A DNA stretch of 64,000 nt from Sphingobacteriales bacterium (GTDB lineage: Bacteria; Bacteroidota; Bacteroidia; UKL13-3): positions 62,001 through 126,000 of the forward strand of contig JAJTFA010000005.1 of NCBI GenBank assembly GCA_021299635.1. The letters run 5' to 3'. Under the pieces are notes generated by a model, which was not told the origin of the DNA, did no database searches, and was given only the letters and a program-made list of their open reading frames with translations. Numbering within the stretch: position 1 is the stretch's first letter; each line of letters begins with the position of its first letter. The translations under genes and the position numbers were made by a program. This document shows positions 1 to 8,309 of this stretch, piece after piece.

Positions 1-935
1 CAAATGGTTGGCTCGGAAAAAATATTTTAGGCACAGGCTATAATCTAGATTTATATGTGCAATGTGGTGCTGGTGCTTACATATGCGGGGAAGAAACAGC
101 GTTGCTCGAATCGCTTGAAGGCAAACGCGGCAATCCGCGAATTAAACCACCCTTCCCTGCCGTTAAAGGATTGTGGGAATGCCCAACGGTTGTAAACAAT
201 GTTGAAACCATTGCTGCAGTGGTTCCCATTGTGAACGATGGTGGCGATGCCTATGCAGCCATTGGTATTGGTAAATCTACAGGCACCAAGTTAATTTCTG
301 CATCAGGCCACATCAAAAAACCAGGTGTTTACGAAATTGAATTGGGCGTTTCCGTAGAAGAATTTATTTACGCTGACGAATATTGCGGTGGTATCCTAAA
401 TGATAAAAAACTAAAAGCTGTAGTGGCAGGCGGATCATCAGTTCCAATTTTGCCGGCCGATTTAATCTTAAAAACAGCCAGTGGAGAAAAACGCCTGATG
501 ACCTATGAAAGCCTTGCAGATGGAGGTTTTGCTACAGGTACCATGTTGGGCTCTGGTGGTTTTATTGTAATGGATGAAAGCACCAGTATTGTTAAAAATC
601 TTCACACCTTTGCCCGCTTCTATCACCATGAAAGTTGCGGCCAATGCAGCCCATGCAGAGAAGGAACAGGATGGATGGAAAAAATACTGCATAAGATTCT
701 TGACGGACACGGCACACTTGCTGATGTAGATTTGTTATGGGATATCCAAAGAAAGATTGAAGGCAACACCATTTGTCCGCTTGGTGATGCAGCTGCTTGG
801 CCGGTTGCAAGTGCAATCCGACATTTCAAATCAGAATTTGAAGCTTATGTCACCAACAGAAAATCTATACCGGATGTGAAGTATTATTTTCATTGCAATA
901 ATCTAGATGCCGCTGCGGCTTATAGCAGTTTATAA
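1..935 (+). CDS. nuoF: NADH-quinone oxidoreductase subunit F, C-terminal part (partial at left edge)
   Basis: This is the NADH-binding, FMN- and 4Fe-4S-carrying flavoprotein of respiratory complex I, where electrons enter on the cytoplasmic arm. The reading frame is open from base 3 and begins inside the gene; the GTG at base 57 is an internal valine, not a start. The segment GAGAYICGEETALLESLEG is the family's conserved nucleotide-site loop. The iron-sulfur motif SCGQCSPCREG has cysteine codons at 636, 645 and 654, and the fourth ligand (ICPLGD) is at 774, the normal arrangement for cluster N3. The SLBB region lies between the two. The stop is 6 bases before nuoG, so the genes are surely co-transcribed. 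The family call is certain; only the N-terminal third or so is missing. Confidence 0.97.
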   Translation, partial: NGWLGKNILGTGYNLDLYVQCGAGAYICGEETALLESLEGKRGNPRIKPPFPAVKGLWECPTVVNNVETIAAVVPIVNDGGDAYAAIGIGKSTGTKLISASGHIKKPGVYEIELGVSVEEFIYADEYCGGILNDKKLKAVVAGGSSVPILPADLILKTASGEKRLMTYESLADGGFATGTMLGSGGFIVMDESTSIVKNLHTFARFYHHESCGQCSPCREGTGWMEKILHKILDGHGTLADVDLLWDIQRKIEGNTICPLGDAAAWPVASAIRHFKSEFEAYVTNRKSIPDVKYYFHCNNLDAAAAYSSL

Positions 936-941
936 ATATAT

Positions 942-1907
942 ATGGCTAAAGTAACCATAGACGGAATAACAATTGAAGTAGCTGATGGCACAACCATTTT
1001 GCAGGCTGCGCGTATGATTGGCCCCGATGTGGCCCCTCCTACCATGTGCTATTACAGTAAACTAAAAACGAGCGGTGGCTATTGCCGCACCTGTTTGGTT
1101 GAGGTAAGTAAAGGTTCTGAAAAAGACCCGCGACCAATGCCTAAACTCGTTGCCAGTTGCCGCACCGGGGTAATGGATGGCATGGAGGTAAAAAATACCT
1201 CATCTGAAAAAGTAAGAGATGCTCGTGCCGGTGTAGTTGAGTTTTTATTATTAAACCATCCGTTGGATTGTCCGGTTTGCGATCAGGCAGGTGAGTGCCA
1301 CCTGCAAGACCTGAGCTATGAGCATGGTAATTATAAAACCCGCACCGAATTCGAGCGCAGAACATTTGATAAAATTGATATTGGCAATAAGATTCAATTG
1401 CACATGACACGCTGCATACTTTGTTACCGCTGTGTTAAAACTGCTGAGCAAATTACAGATGGACGTGTGCACGGAGTTATAAACCGAGGTGATCATGCCG
1501 AGATTTCAACCTATGTGGAACAAGCAATAGATAATGATTTCTCAGGCAATGTGATTGATGTATGTCCAGTTGGTGCACTTACCGATAAAACTTTCCGTTT
1601 TAAGAGCCGTGTTTGGTTCACGAAACCGATGTATGCACACCGCAATTGTGATAAGTGCTCCGGCAAAGTATCACTTTGGTACAAAGGTGATGACGTGCTG
1701 CGCGTAACCGGAAGAAAAGACCAATGGGGTGAAGTGGAAGAATTTATTTGCAATACCTGCCGCTTCGATAAAAAATCAACCAGCGACTGGGTAATTGAAG
1801 GCCCTGCTCCAATCAATCGCCATTCAGTAATTTCAGCCAATAAATACGCAAAGTTGGTTAAACCAAAAGAATTTACATTAAACGATATTAAAGCCATCAC
1901 TGACTAA
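942..1907 (+). CDS. nuoG: NADH-quinone oxidoreductase subunit G, short form with ferredoxin and 4Fe-4S sites
   Basis: This 321-aa protein carries the electron wire of complex I. Visible ligands are C36, C48, C51 and C73 for the N-terminal 2Fe-2S cluster; H106, C110, C113 and C119 for the His-Cys3 4Fe-4S cluster; and C158, C161, C164 and C208 for a second 4Fe-4S cluster. Two further CxxC pairs (C236/C239 and C270/C273) sit where the molybdopterin-oxidoreductase Fe4S4 segment begins in long NuoG proteins. The chain then ends, whereas the E. coli type continues for about 600 residues. No frameshift is visible: nuoH starts on the last base of the nuoG stop codon. I recall short NuoG proteins from other Bacteroidota, so this is probably the native form. 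Confidence 0.95.
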   Translation: MAKVTIDGITIEVADGTTILQAARMIGPDVAPPTMCYYSKLKTSGGYCRTCLVEVSKGSEKDPRPMPKLVASCRTGVMDGMEVKNTSSEKVRDARAGVVEFLLLNHPLDCPVCDQAGECHLQDLSYEHGNYKTRTEFERRTFDKIDIGNKIQLHMTRCILCYRCVKTAEQITDGRVHGVINRGDHAEISTYVEQAIDNDFSGNVIDVCPVGALTDKTFRFKSRVWFTKPMYAHRNCDKCSGKVSLWYKGDDVLRVTGRKDQWGEVEEFICNTCRFDKKSTSDWVIEGPAPINRHSVISANKYAKLVKPKEFTLNDIKAITD

Positions 1908-2932
1908 TGGACTATACCTTACTCTTAGACAAAGCAATACTTGTTGTTATCATATTTGTGGTAAGCCTGGGTATTGCCGCATATGCTACCTATGGCGAAA
2001 GAAAAGTAGCTGCATTTCTTCAGGATCGTATTGGTCCTGATCGTGCAGGTCCGTTTGGCTTGCTTCAACCCATTGCCGATGGTGTGAAAATGTTTTTAAA
2101 AGAAGAGATTATTCCCAATGCGTCTGATAAATTCCTGTTTATCATTGGCCCTTGTATTTTTATGATGACTTCTCTGATGACCAGTGCAGTTATTCCTTGG
2201 GGCAAATCGTTCAATATTGGAGGGCATGAATTCAATCTCCAGGTTGCTGATCTTAATGTGGGCATACTATACATTTTTGCTGTGGTGTCGATTGGTGGTT
2301 ATGGCATTATGATTGGCGGTTGGGCATCCAATAATAAATTCGCGTTGCTAGGAGCCTTACGTGCTTCTTCTCAAATGATTAGTTATGAACTATCGATGGG
2401 TATGAGCATAATTGCCTTGTTGTTGTTTAATAATTCATTAAACCTGCGTGATATTGTTGATGCGCAGCAACACGGCCAATGGAATGTTTTCTACCAACCG
2501 TTGGGTTTTCTGATATTTTTAATCTGCGCTTTTGCCGAGTGCAACCGTGCACCGTTTGACTTACCTGAAAGTGAATCAGAACTAATTGGCGGATATCATA
2601 CCGAGTTCAGTTCCATGAAGCTAGGCTTATTTTTATTTGCTGAATACATCAATATGTTCATCTCATCTGCAATTATCGCATCGCTTTATTTTGGTGGTTA
2701 TCATTTTCCTGGCATTGACAGTTTAGATTTATCACAAAACCTTGCAGCCATTGTAAGCGTAGGTGTTTTCTTCGCTAAAATTATTTTCTTCATCCTGTTT
2801 TTTATGTGGGTTCGCTGGACCGTACCACGCTTCCGCTACGATCAGCTGATGCGTTTAGGATGGGTAGTATTAATTCCACTTTCAATTATCAATGTATTAA
2901 TCACAGGTGCCTGGATGACATTTGTTAAATAA
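1907..2932 (+). CDS. nuoH: NADH-quinone oxidoreductase subunit H
   Basis: This 341-aa integral membrane subunit sits where the quinone site meets the membrane arm of complex I. The first loop contains YGERKVAAFLQDRIGPDRAG and the third contains AFAECNRAPFDLPESESEL; both are diagnostic NuoH segments lining the quinone entrance. About eight hydrophobic helices can be counted, which is normal for the family. The ATG overlaps the nuoG stop by one base, consistent with translational coupling. It is followed after 8 bases by a ClpP-family gene rather than directly by nuoI, which is the unusual point of this operon. Confidence 0.97.
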   Translation: MDYTLLLDKAILVVIIFVVSLGIAAYATYGERKVAAFLQDRIGPDRAGPFGLLQPIADGVKMFLKEEIIPNASDKFLFIIGPCIFMMTSLMTSAVIPWGKSFNIGGHEFNLQVADLNVGILYIFAVVSIGGYGIMIGGWASNNKFALLGALRASSQMISYELSMGMSIIALLLFNNSLNLRDIVDAQQHGQWNVFYQPLGFLIFLICAFAECNRAPFDLPESESELIGGYHTEFSSMKLGLFLFAEYINMFISSAIIASLYFGGYHFPGIDSLDLSQNLAAIVSVGVFFAKIIFFILFFMWVRWTVPRFRYDQLMRLGWVVLIPLSIINVLITGAWMTFVK

Positions 2933-2940
2933 GAATAACC

Positions 2941-3492
2941 ATGGAAGACAATCATAAAAAAATTACTGATATCATAGATGGCAAACTCCTTACCGATCGC
3001 AAGGTATTCTTGTGGGGTCAGGTAGATGATGATTCTGCTAAGCATGTAATAGACCGCTTGCTTTATTTAGACATGATGGATCCGGGTAAAGAGATTACCC
3101 TGATCATTAACAGCCCCGGAGGTTATGTAACTTCTGGATTCGCTATGTATGACACCATTCTTTCTCTTAAATCACCGGTATCTACTATATGCATGGGCTT
3201 AGCAGCATCTATGGGTTCCATCCTGCTTTCAGTAGGTAAAAAAGGCCGCAGATTTATACATCCACACGCTAAAGTAATGATTCATCAGCCAAGCGGTGGT
3301 GCACAAGGCCAATCATCCGATATTCAAATTCAAGCTGCCGAAATTTTAAAAACCAAAAGACTAGGTGGTGAAATATTAGCCAAGAATTGCGGACAACCAT
3401 TTGATAAGGTAATGGCAGATATGGATCGTGATCACTGGATGGATGCACAAGAATCATTGGCTTACGGTATTGTTGACGGAATAATTGAATAA
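2941..3492 (+). CDS. clpP: ClpP-family serine protease encoded inside the complex I operon
   Basis: This 183-aa protein belongs to the Clp protease proteolytic subunit family, barrel-forming serine peptidases that usually work with an AAA+ unfoldase such as ClpX. The catalytic triad is complete: S90 in GLAASMG, H115 in MIHQPSGG and D164 in DRDHWMDA. The spacings of 25 and 49 residues equal those I know for E. coli ClpP. The INSPGGYV loop is also present. There is no ClpX or ClpA gene in the window. The gene lies 8 bases after nuoH and 5 bases before nuoI on the same strand, so it must share the nuo transcript. Whether it is the main ClpP of the cell or a second copy devoted to complex I cannot be told here. 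The enzyme family is certain; the link to respiration is inferred. Confidence 0.94.
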   Translation: MEDNHKKITDIIDGKLLTDRKVFLWGQVDDDSAKHVIDRLLYLDMMDPGKEITLIINSPGGYVTSGFAMYDTILSLKSPVSTICMGLAASMGSILLSVGKKGRRFIHPHAKVMIHQPSGGAQGQSSDIQIQAAEILKTKRLGGEILAKNCGQPFDKVMADMDRDHWMDAQESLAYGIVDGIIE

Positions 3493-3497
3493 AACTT

Positions 3498-4055
3498 ATG
3501 CAATTAACCAGCAGATCTAAGATAGTCGTTAAAAGGGAGCTTACCTTTATTGAAAAGCTTTATTTACCTGCCATATTACAGGGGCTTTCCATCACCATTA
3601 AACACTTATTCAGAAAAAGTGCAACGGTGAGGTATCCTGAAGTAAAACGCGAAATAGCTCCGGTTTACCGCGGAATGCATGTGCTTAAGCGCGATGATAA
3701 GGGCAGAGAAAACTGCACAGCCTGCGGCTTGTGCGCAGTTGCCTGTCCTGCAGAAGCCATTACCATGGAAGCTGCAGAGCGCAAAAAAGGTGAAGCGCAT
3801 TTGTATCGTGAGGAAAAGTATGCTGCAAAATATGAAATAAACATGTTGCGTTGCATTTACTGCGGACTTTGCGAAGAGGCCTGCCCTAAAGATGCAATTT
3901 ACCTAACCGATAGGATTGTACCATCAGCATACACACGTGGTAATTTTGTATATGGTAAAGATATGCTGGTTGAAGGCGTTAAACCTGAAGAGAGAGTAGA
4001 TATAGGTAAACGCAAAAAGATATATGAAATGACCGGAGAGACAGACAAAAAATAA
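3498..4055 (+). CDS. nuoI: NADH-quinone oxidoreductase subunit I
   Basis: This 185-aa subunit holds the two 4Fe-4S clusters (N6a and N6b) that pass electrons toward the last cluster and quinone. The ferredoxin motifs are CTACGLCAVACPAEAI (C73, C76, C79, C83) and CIYCGLCEEACPKDAI (C119, C122, C125, C129). The roughly 45-residue N-terminal extension rich in basic and hydrophobic residues is the usual amphipathic anchor to the membrane arm. The start ATG follows the clpP stop by 5 bases. No purine-rich ribosome binding site stands out, as expected for Bacteroidota. Confidence 0.97.
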   Translation: MQLTSRSKIVVKRELTFIEKLYLPAILQGLSITIKHLFRKSATVRYPEVKREIAPVYRGMHVLKRDDKGRENCTACGLCAVACPAEAITMEAAERKKGEAHLYREEKYAAKYEINMLRCIYCGLCEEACPKDAIYLTDRIVPSAYTRGNFVYGKDMLVEGVKPEERVDIGKRKKIYEMTGETDKK

Positions 4056-4068
4056 TGCGCAAAACCAT

Positions 4069-4566
4069 ATGAGCCAACTAATATTTTTTATACTTTCTTC
4101 ATTAACCATTGTAAGTGCATTGGGTGTATTGTTTGCAAAAAATCCAATGTACAGTGTATTGTCTTTAATCGTATGCTTCTTTACCGTGGCAGGACACTAT
4201 ATTATGCTTAATGCGCAGTTTCTAGCCATAGTGCATTTAATTGTGTATGCAGGTGCAATCATGGTGCTTTTTCTGTTTGTAGTAATGCTGCTAAATCTAA
4301 ATGCAGAAACCGAACCGCATAAAACCAGCAAACTAAAATTTGCTGCGGTTATTGCCGGAGGCGTTCTGTTCCTTACTATTATTGCTTCGCTTAAAGCAGG
4401 CATACCTGTTGGCTATCATCTTCCTGCCAAATCCAATATTGGCCTTGTTGAAATTGTGGGTCAAAAATTATTCACCGATTTTCTTTTGCCTTTTGAAGTT
4501 TCATCCATCCTGTTCCTTTCTGCCATGATTGGTTCAGTGGTGCTGGCTAAAAAAGAAAAAAGATAA
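4069..4566 (+). CDS. nuoJ: NADH-quinone oxidoreductase subunit J
   Basis: This 165-aa membrane subunit of complex I has about five hydrophobic helices. The segment IVHLIVYAGAIMVLFLFVVM is the conserved NuoJ (ND6-type) third helix that contains the pi-bulge region linked to coupling. Length is typical. It starts 13 bases after nuoI and is followed by nuoK after an 18-base gap. The C-terminus ends in a short lysine-rich tail (LAKKEKR) on the cytoplasmic side. Confidence 0.95.
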   Translation: MSQLIFFILSSLTIVSALGVLFAKNPMYSVLSLIVCFFTVAGHYIMLNAQFLAIVHLIVYAGAIMVLFLFVVMLLNLNAETEPHKTSKLKFAAVIAGGVLFLTIIASLKAGIPVGYHLPAKSNIGLVEIVGQKLFTDFLLPFEVSSILFLSAMIGSVVLAKKEKR

Positions 4567-4584
4567 AACCTCGATAAAGAAACA

Positions 4585-4905
4585 ATGGAAAACACTATAC
4601 AAACTGTTCCGCAAAACTGGTATCTTCTGCTTAGCGCCTTTTTATTTTGCATTGGCGTAATGGGTGTACTTATGCGCAGAAATGCCATTATAATTCTAAT
4701 GTGCATAGAACTAATGCTCAACTCAGTTAATCTTTTACTGGTATCATTTTCTGCCTATAATGGCAACAGCGATGGGCAGGTTTTTGTATTCTTTATTATG
4801 GTGGTGGCTGCTGCCGAGGTAGCCGTTGGATTGGCATTGCTAATGAGCATTTACCGCAATGTAGCCAGTACGGATATCAATGTATTAAATAAGTTGAAAT
4901 GGTAA
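4585..4905 (+). CDS. nuoK: NADH-quinone oxidoreductase subunit K
   Basis: This 106-aa subunit is the smallest proton-path component of the complex I membrane arm (ND4L type). It has three hydrophobic helices and the two buried glutamates known to be essential in this family: E42 in [11 protein letters not shown] and E78 in [11 protein letters not shown]. They lie 36 residues apart, the same spacing as E36 and E72 of E. coli NuoK. It sits 13 bases before nuoL in an uninterrupted run. The identification is secure. Confidence 0.97.
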   Translation: MENTIQTVPQNWYLLLSAFLFCIGVMGVLMRRNAIIILMCIELMLNSVNLLLVSFSAYNGNSDGQVFVFFIMVVAAAEVAVGLALLMSIYRNVASTDINVLNKLKW

Positions 4906-4918
4906 TTAAGTATTTGTA

Positions 4919-6850
4919 ATGACAGAAAATATTTTACAAGATACAGCTCTACTCAAACCGGCACTTATGGTTCCGTTGTTGCCTTTGGTTGGTTTTTTAA
5001 TCAATGGTTTACTGGGTAATAAACTACCAAAAAGCATAACCGGCTGGCTGGCAGCACTCGCAGTGCTTGGCTCCTTCCTTTGTTCTGTTTCTATTTTCAA
5101 CGGCCTCGCTGCTAAAGATGCGATTCATATCGATTTATTCAACTGGATTTCGTTTGGCAATACATCCATTGCATTCGGATTACAAATAGATTCACTTACC
5201 ACAACCATGTTGCTTGTGGTAACCGGTATCGGTTTTTTAATACATCTTTACTCGATCAGTTATATGCACGATGATGAAGGATTCACAAGATTCTTCACCT
5301 ACCTTAATCTATTCATATTTTTCATGCTTATGCTCATCATGGGAAGCAACTACCTCATGATGTTTATAGGCTGGGAAGGTGTAGGACTTTGCTCTTACCT
5401 GCTCATTGGTTTCTGGTTTAAGAATGATGCTTATAACCATGCTGCTAAGAAAGCATTTGTAATGAACCGCATTGGCGATTTAGGTTTTTTATTGGGCATG
5501 TTCTTTATGCTTTTTCATTTTGGAACATTGGATTTTGATGGAGTAGCAACTGCTGCAACCGGATTGGGAAGCAATCATATACTTATCGTTTCCATAACCT
5601 TACTGTTGTTTATTGGTGCCATGGGCAAATCTGCTCAAATTCCTTTGTATACCTGGTTGCCTGATGCCATGGCCGGACCTACTCCTGTTTCTGCACTTAT
5701 TCATGCCGCAACAATGGTTACCGCGGGTATTTATATGGTGGTGCGGTCCAATGTATTGTTTGCACTTGCCCCCCATACACTTGATGTGGTGTTGATAACC
5801 GGTGTGGCTACTTCCGTATTTGCAGCAGTAATTGGATTAATGCAAAATGATATTAAAAAAGTACTGGCCTACTCCACCGTTTCTCAACTGGGTTTAATGT
5901 TTGCAGCACTTGGCCTGGGTGCCTTTAGCAGTGGCATGTTTCATGTAGTAACGCACGCATTCTTTAAAGCTTTATTATTCCTAGGATCAGGTAGTGTTAT
6001 ACATGCCTTGCATGGCGAGCAAGATATTCGTAAAATGGGTGGCTTAGCTAAGAAGATTAAAATAACATATATCACATTTTTAATTGGCTCCCTAGCCATT
6101 TCTGGCATCCCTCCTTTTGCCGGATTCTTCTCCAAAGACGAAATTCTTGCCAAAGCATTTGAGCAGAATCCACTGGTGTGGGGCATCCTTTCCATCAGCT
6201 CCATGATGACTGCTTTTTACATGTTTCGTTTGGTTTATTTAACTTTTAACGGAAATTTCAGAGGAACCGAAGAAACTAAAAAACATATACATGAGAGTCC
6301 GGCTATCATGACCGTTCCTTTAATCATATTGGCCATTCTTTCTATTATTGGCGGTTTCATGGGACTTCCTGAAGTGCTTGGTTTTCCCCACCGCTTTGCA
6401 TCATACCTTTCACACATAACAGATGCTTCAAAAAATTTACTTCCAACTACACATCACCTGAGTCATCCTACAGAGTATGCATTAATTGCAACAGCTGTTA
6501 TAATGGCTATTGCAGCTATATTCTATGCACGCAATCAGTATGTAACAAAAGGATATTTACCTTCAGATGATGAGAAAGCACTTCCAGCGTTGCAAAAAGC
6601 TGTAGCCAATAAATTTTATGTAGATGAGATATATGATAAAATATTTGTTAAGCCCATTCAGGTCTTATCAGATCTGTTTTTAGTTTTGGTTGATAAACTT
6701 ATCATTGATTTACTTGTAAATGCCACAGCCTGGTTTGTTGGCCTAACCGGACGAACACTTAGGTTATTGCAAACTGGTAATACCGGCTTCTACATTTTTG
6801 CTATGGTTTCAGGAATGATTATTTTACTCCTAATAAGGTTGTTTATCTGA
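4919..6850 (+). CDS. nuoL: NADH-quinone oxidoreductase subunit L
   Basis: This 643-aa protein is the distal antiporter-like subunit of complex I, with the long lateral helix that runs along the membrane arm. The diagnostic motif GWEGVGLCSYLLIGFWF carries the conserved helix-5 glutamate. The segment MGKSAQIPLYTWLPDAM carries the helix-7 lysine and the broken helix, followed by GPTPVSALIHAATMVTAG. The C-terminal part (residues about 540-643) includes the amphipathic lateral helix and a last anchoring helix. Length is normal. The last base of its stop codon is the first base of the nuoM ATG. Confidence 0.97.
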   Translation: MTENILQDTALLKPALMVPLLPLVGFLINGLLGNKLPKSITGWLAALAVLGSFLCSVSIFNGLAAKDAIHIDLFNWISFGNTSIAFGLQIDSLTTTMLLVVTGIGFLIHLYSISYMHDDEGFTRFFTYLNLFIFFMLMLIMGSNYLMMFIGWEGVGLCSYLLIGFWFKNDAYNHAAKKAFVMNRIGDLGFLLGMFFMLFHFGTLDFDGVATAATGLGSNHILIVSITLLLFIGAMGKSAQIPLYTWLPDAMAGPTPVSALIHAATMVTAGIYMVVRSNVLFALAPHTLDVVLITGVATSVFAAVIGLMQNDIKKVLAYSTVSQLGLMFAALGLGAFSSGMFHVVTHAFFKALLFLGSGSVIHALHGEQDIRKMGGLAKKIKITYITFLIGSLAISGIPPFAGFFSKDEILAKAFEQNPLVWGILSISSMMTAFYMFRLVYLTFNGNFRGTEETKKHIHESPAIMTVPLIILAILSIIGGFMGLPEVLGFPHRFASYLSHITDASKNLLPTTHHLSHPTEYALIATAVIMAIAAIFYARNQYVTKGYLPSDDEKALPALQKAVANKFYVDEIYDKIFVKPIQVLSDLFLVLVDKLIIDLLVNATAWFVGLTGRTLRLLQTGNTGFYIFAMVSGMIILLLIRLFI

Positions 6851-8298
6851 TGATGTTACTACAATTACTTTTTCTGCCACTCCTTGCCTCGTTATTGGTA
6901 TTGCTATCCGGCAACAAATGGGCTGCACGTGTGGCACTCGGCTTATCACTCATAGAAGTAGTGTTAACCTGGCTCACATATCAAGAGTTTAATCAGGGTG
7001 GTGCAGCTATGCTTACCTTTTTTCAGGAATGGATTAGCAATCCTAAAATAAGTTTCCATCTGGGATTAGATGGTTTAGGCTTAACCATGGTAGCACTTAC
7101 CAATTTTCTCACCCCTCTCATTATCCTTTCTGCGTTTAACCGCAATATTGAAAATAGCAGAGGGTATTTTGCACTTATTACCCTTATGCAATTTGCACTG
7201 GTTGGTGTATTTATGGCCATGGATGGCATGCTTTACTACATATTTTGGGAACTTGCACTTATTCCAATTTACTTTATTGCACTCAGATGGGGTGGCACCA
7301 ACCGTGTACCCGTTACGCTAAAATTCTTTATTTATACCCTTGCAGGTAGTTTGCTTATGCTGTTTGGTTTTATCATGCTCTATTGGTATAACCCTAATCA
7401 TAGTTTTGATATTCGTGATTTTTACAGCAATGCTATTTGCAGCTGCAAACAGGGCTGGCTGTTTTGGTTATTTTTCCTGGCATATGCTATCAAAATACCT
7501 ATTGTGCCTTTTCATACATGGCAAGCAGACACGTACAAAGAATCGCCAACGCAAGGCACCATGTTGCTTTCCGGCATTATGCTTAAAATGGGAACCTACT
7601 CGCTTCTACGCTGGTTGTTGCCAATCCTGCCTTCCGGTGTTAACGAATGGGCACCGCTGGCAATTACCTTATGCGTAATTGGTATTGTGTATGCCTCAGT
7701 AATTGCAATCATGCAGAGCGATCTTAAAAAACTTCTTGCCTACTCTTCTGTAGCACACGTTGGTTTAATTAGCGCAGGCATCTTTGCTCTAAACATGCAA
7801 GGCTTGCAAGGAAGCGTTGTGCAAATGGTGGCGCATGGAATTAATGTAGTAGGACTCTTCTTCTGTGCCGATATCATACTTAACCGCACACAACAAGTGA
7901 ATATTGATAACCTTGGCGGAATAAGAAACGTAGCGCCACAGTTCAACACCTTGTTTATGGTTATTGTGCTTGGCAGTGTGGCACTTCCGCTAACAAACGG
8001 GTTTGTAGGTGAGTTTCTGCTTCTTTTCGGGGTGTATGAATACAATACCTGGCTTTCTGTGTTTGCAGGTTTAACCATTATTTTGGGTGCTGTTTACATG
8101 TTACGCATGTTCCAGCGTATCATGCTGGGCAATGTAAGCGATGCCACTTCAGCATTTCAGGATTTGTTGTGGAATGAAAAGTTGGTTCTTGGTGTGATTG
8201 TACTCGCCATTATTGTAACAGGTATTTACCCAAAACCCATTCTTGACCTTTCTAAACCTGCATTGGAAATCATACTCAATAAAGCAACTATTAAATAA
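6850..8298 (+). CDS. nuoM: NADH-quinone oxidoreductase subunit M
   Basis: This 482-aa antiporter-like membrane subunit of complex I belongs to the ND4 type. The helix-5 glutamate is in YYIFWELALIPIYF. The helix-7 region is KIPIVPFHTWQADTYKESP, followed by a methionine-rich channel helix. About fourteen hydrophobic helices can be seen. It overlaps nuoL by one base and precedes nuoN by 11 bases. The three antiporter-like subunits L, M and N are all present and appear intact, so the enzyme should be proton-pumping. Confidence 0.97.
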   Translation: MMLLQLLFLPLLASLLVLLSGNKWAARVALGLSLIEVVLTWLTYQEFNQGGAAMLTFFQEWISNPKISFHLGLDGLGLTMVALTNFLTPLIILSAFNRNIENSRGYFALITLMQFALVGVFMAMDGMLYYIFWELALIPIYFIALRWGGTNRVPVTLKFFIYTLAGSLLMLFGFIMLYWYNPNHSFDIRDFYSNAICSCKQGWLFWLFFLAYAIKIPIVPFHTWQADTYKESPTQGTMLLSGIMLKMGTYSLLRWLLPILPSGVNEWAPLAITLCVIGIVYASVIAIMQSDLKKLLAYSSVAHVGLISAGIFALNMQGLQGSVVQMVAHGINVVGLFFCADIILNRTQQVNIDNLGGIRNVAPQFNTLFMVIVLGSVALPLTNGFVGEFLLLFGVYEYNTWLSVFAGLTIILGAVYMLRMFQRIMLGNVSDATSAFQDLLWNEKLVLGVIVLAIIVTGIYPKPILDLSKPALEIILNKATIK

Positions 8299-8309
8299 CC
8301 GAAAGTAAA

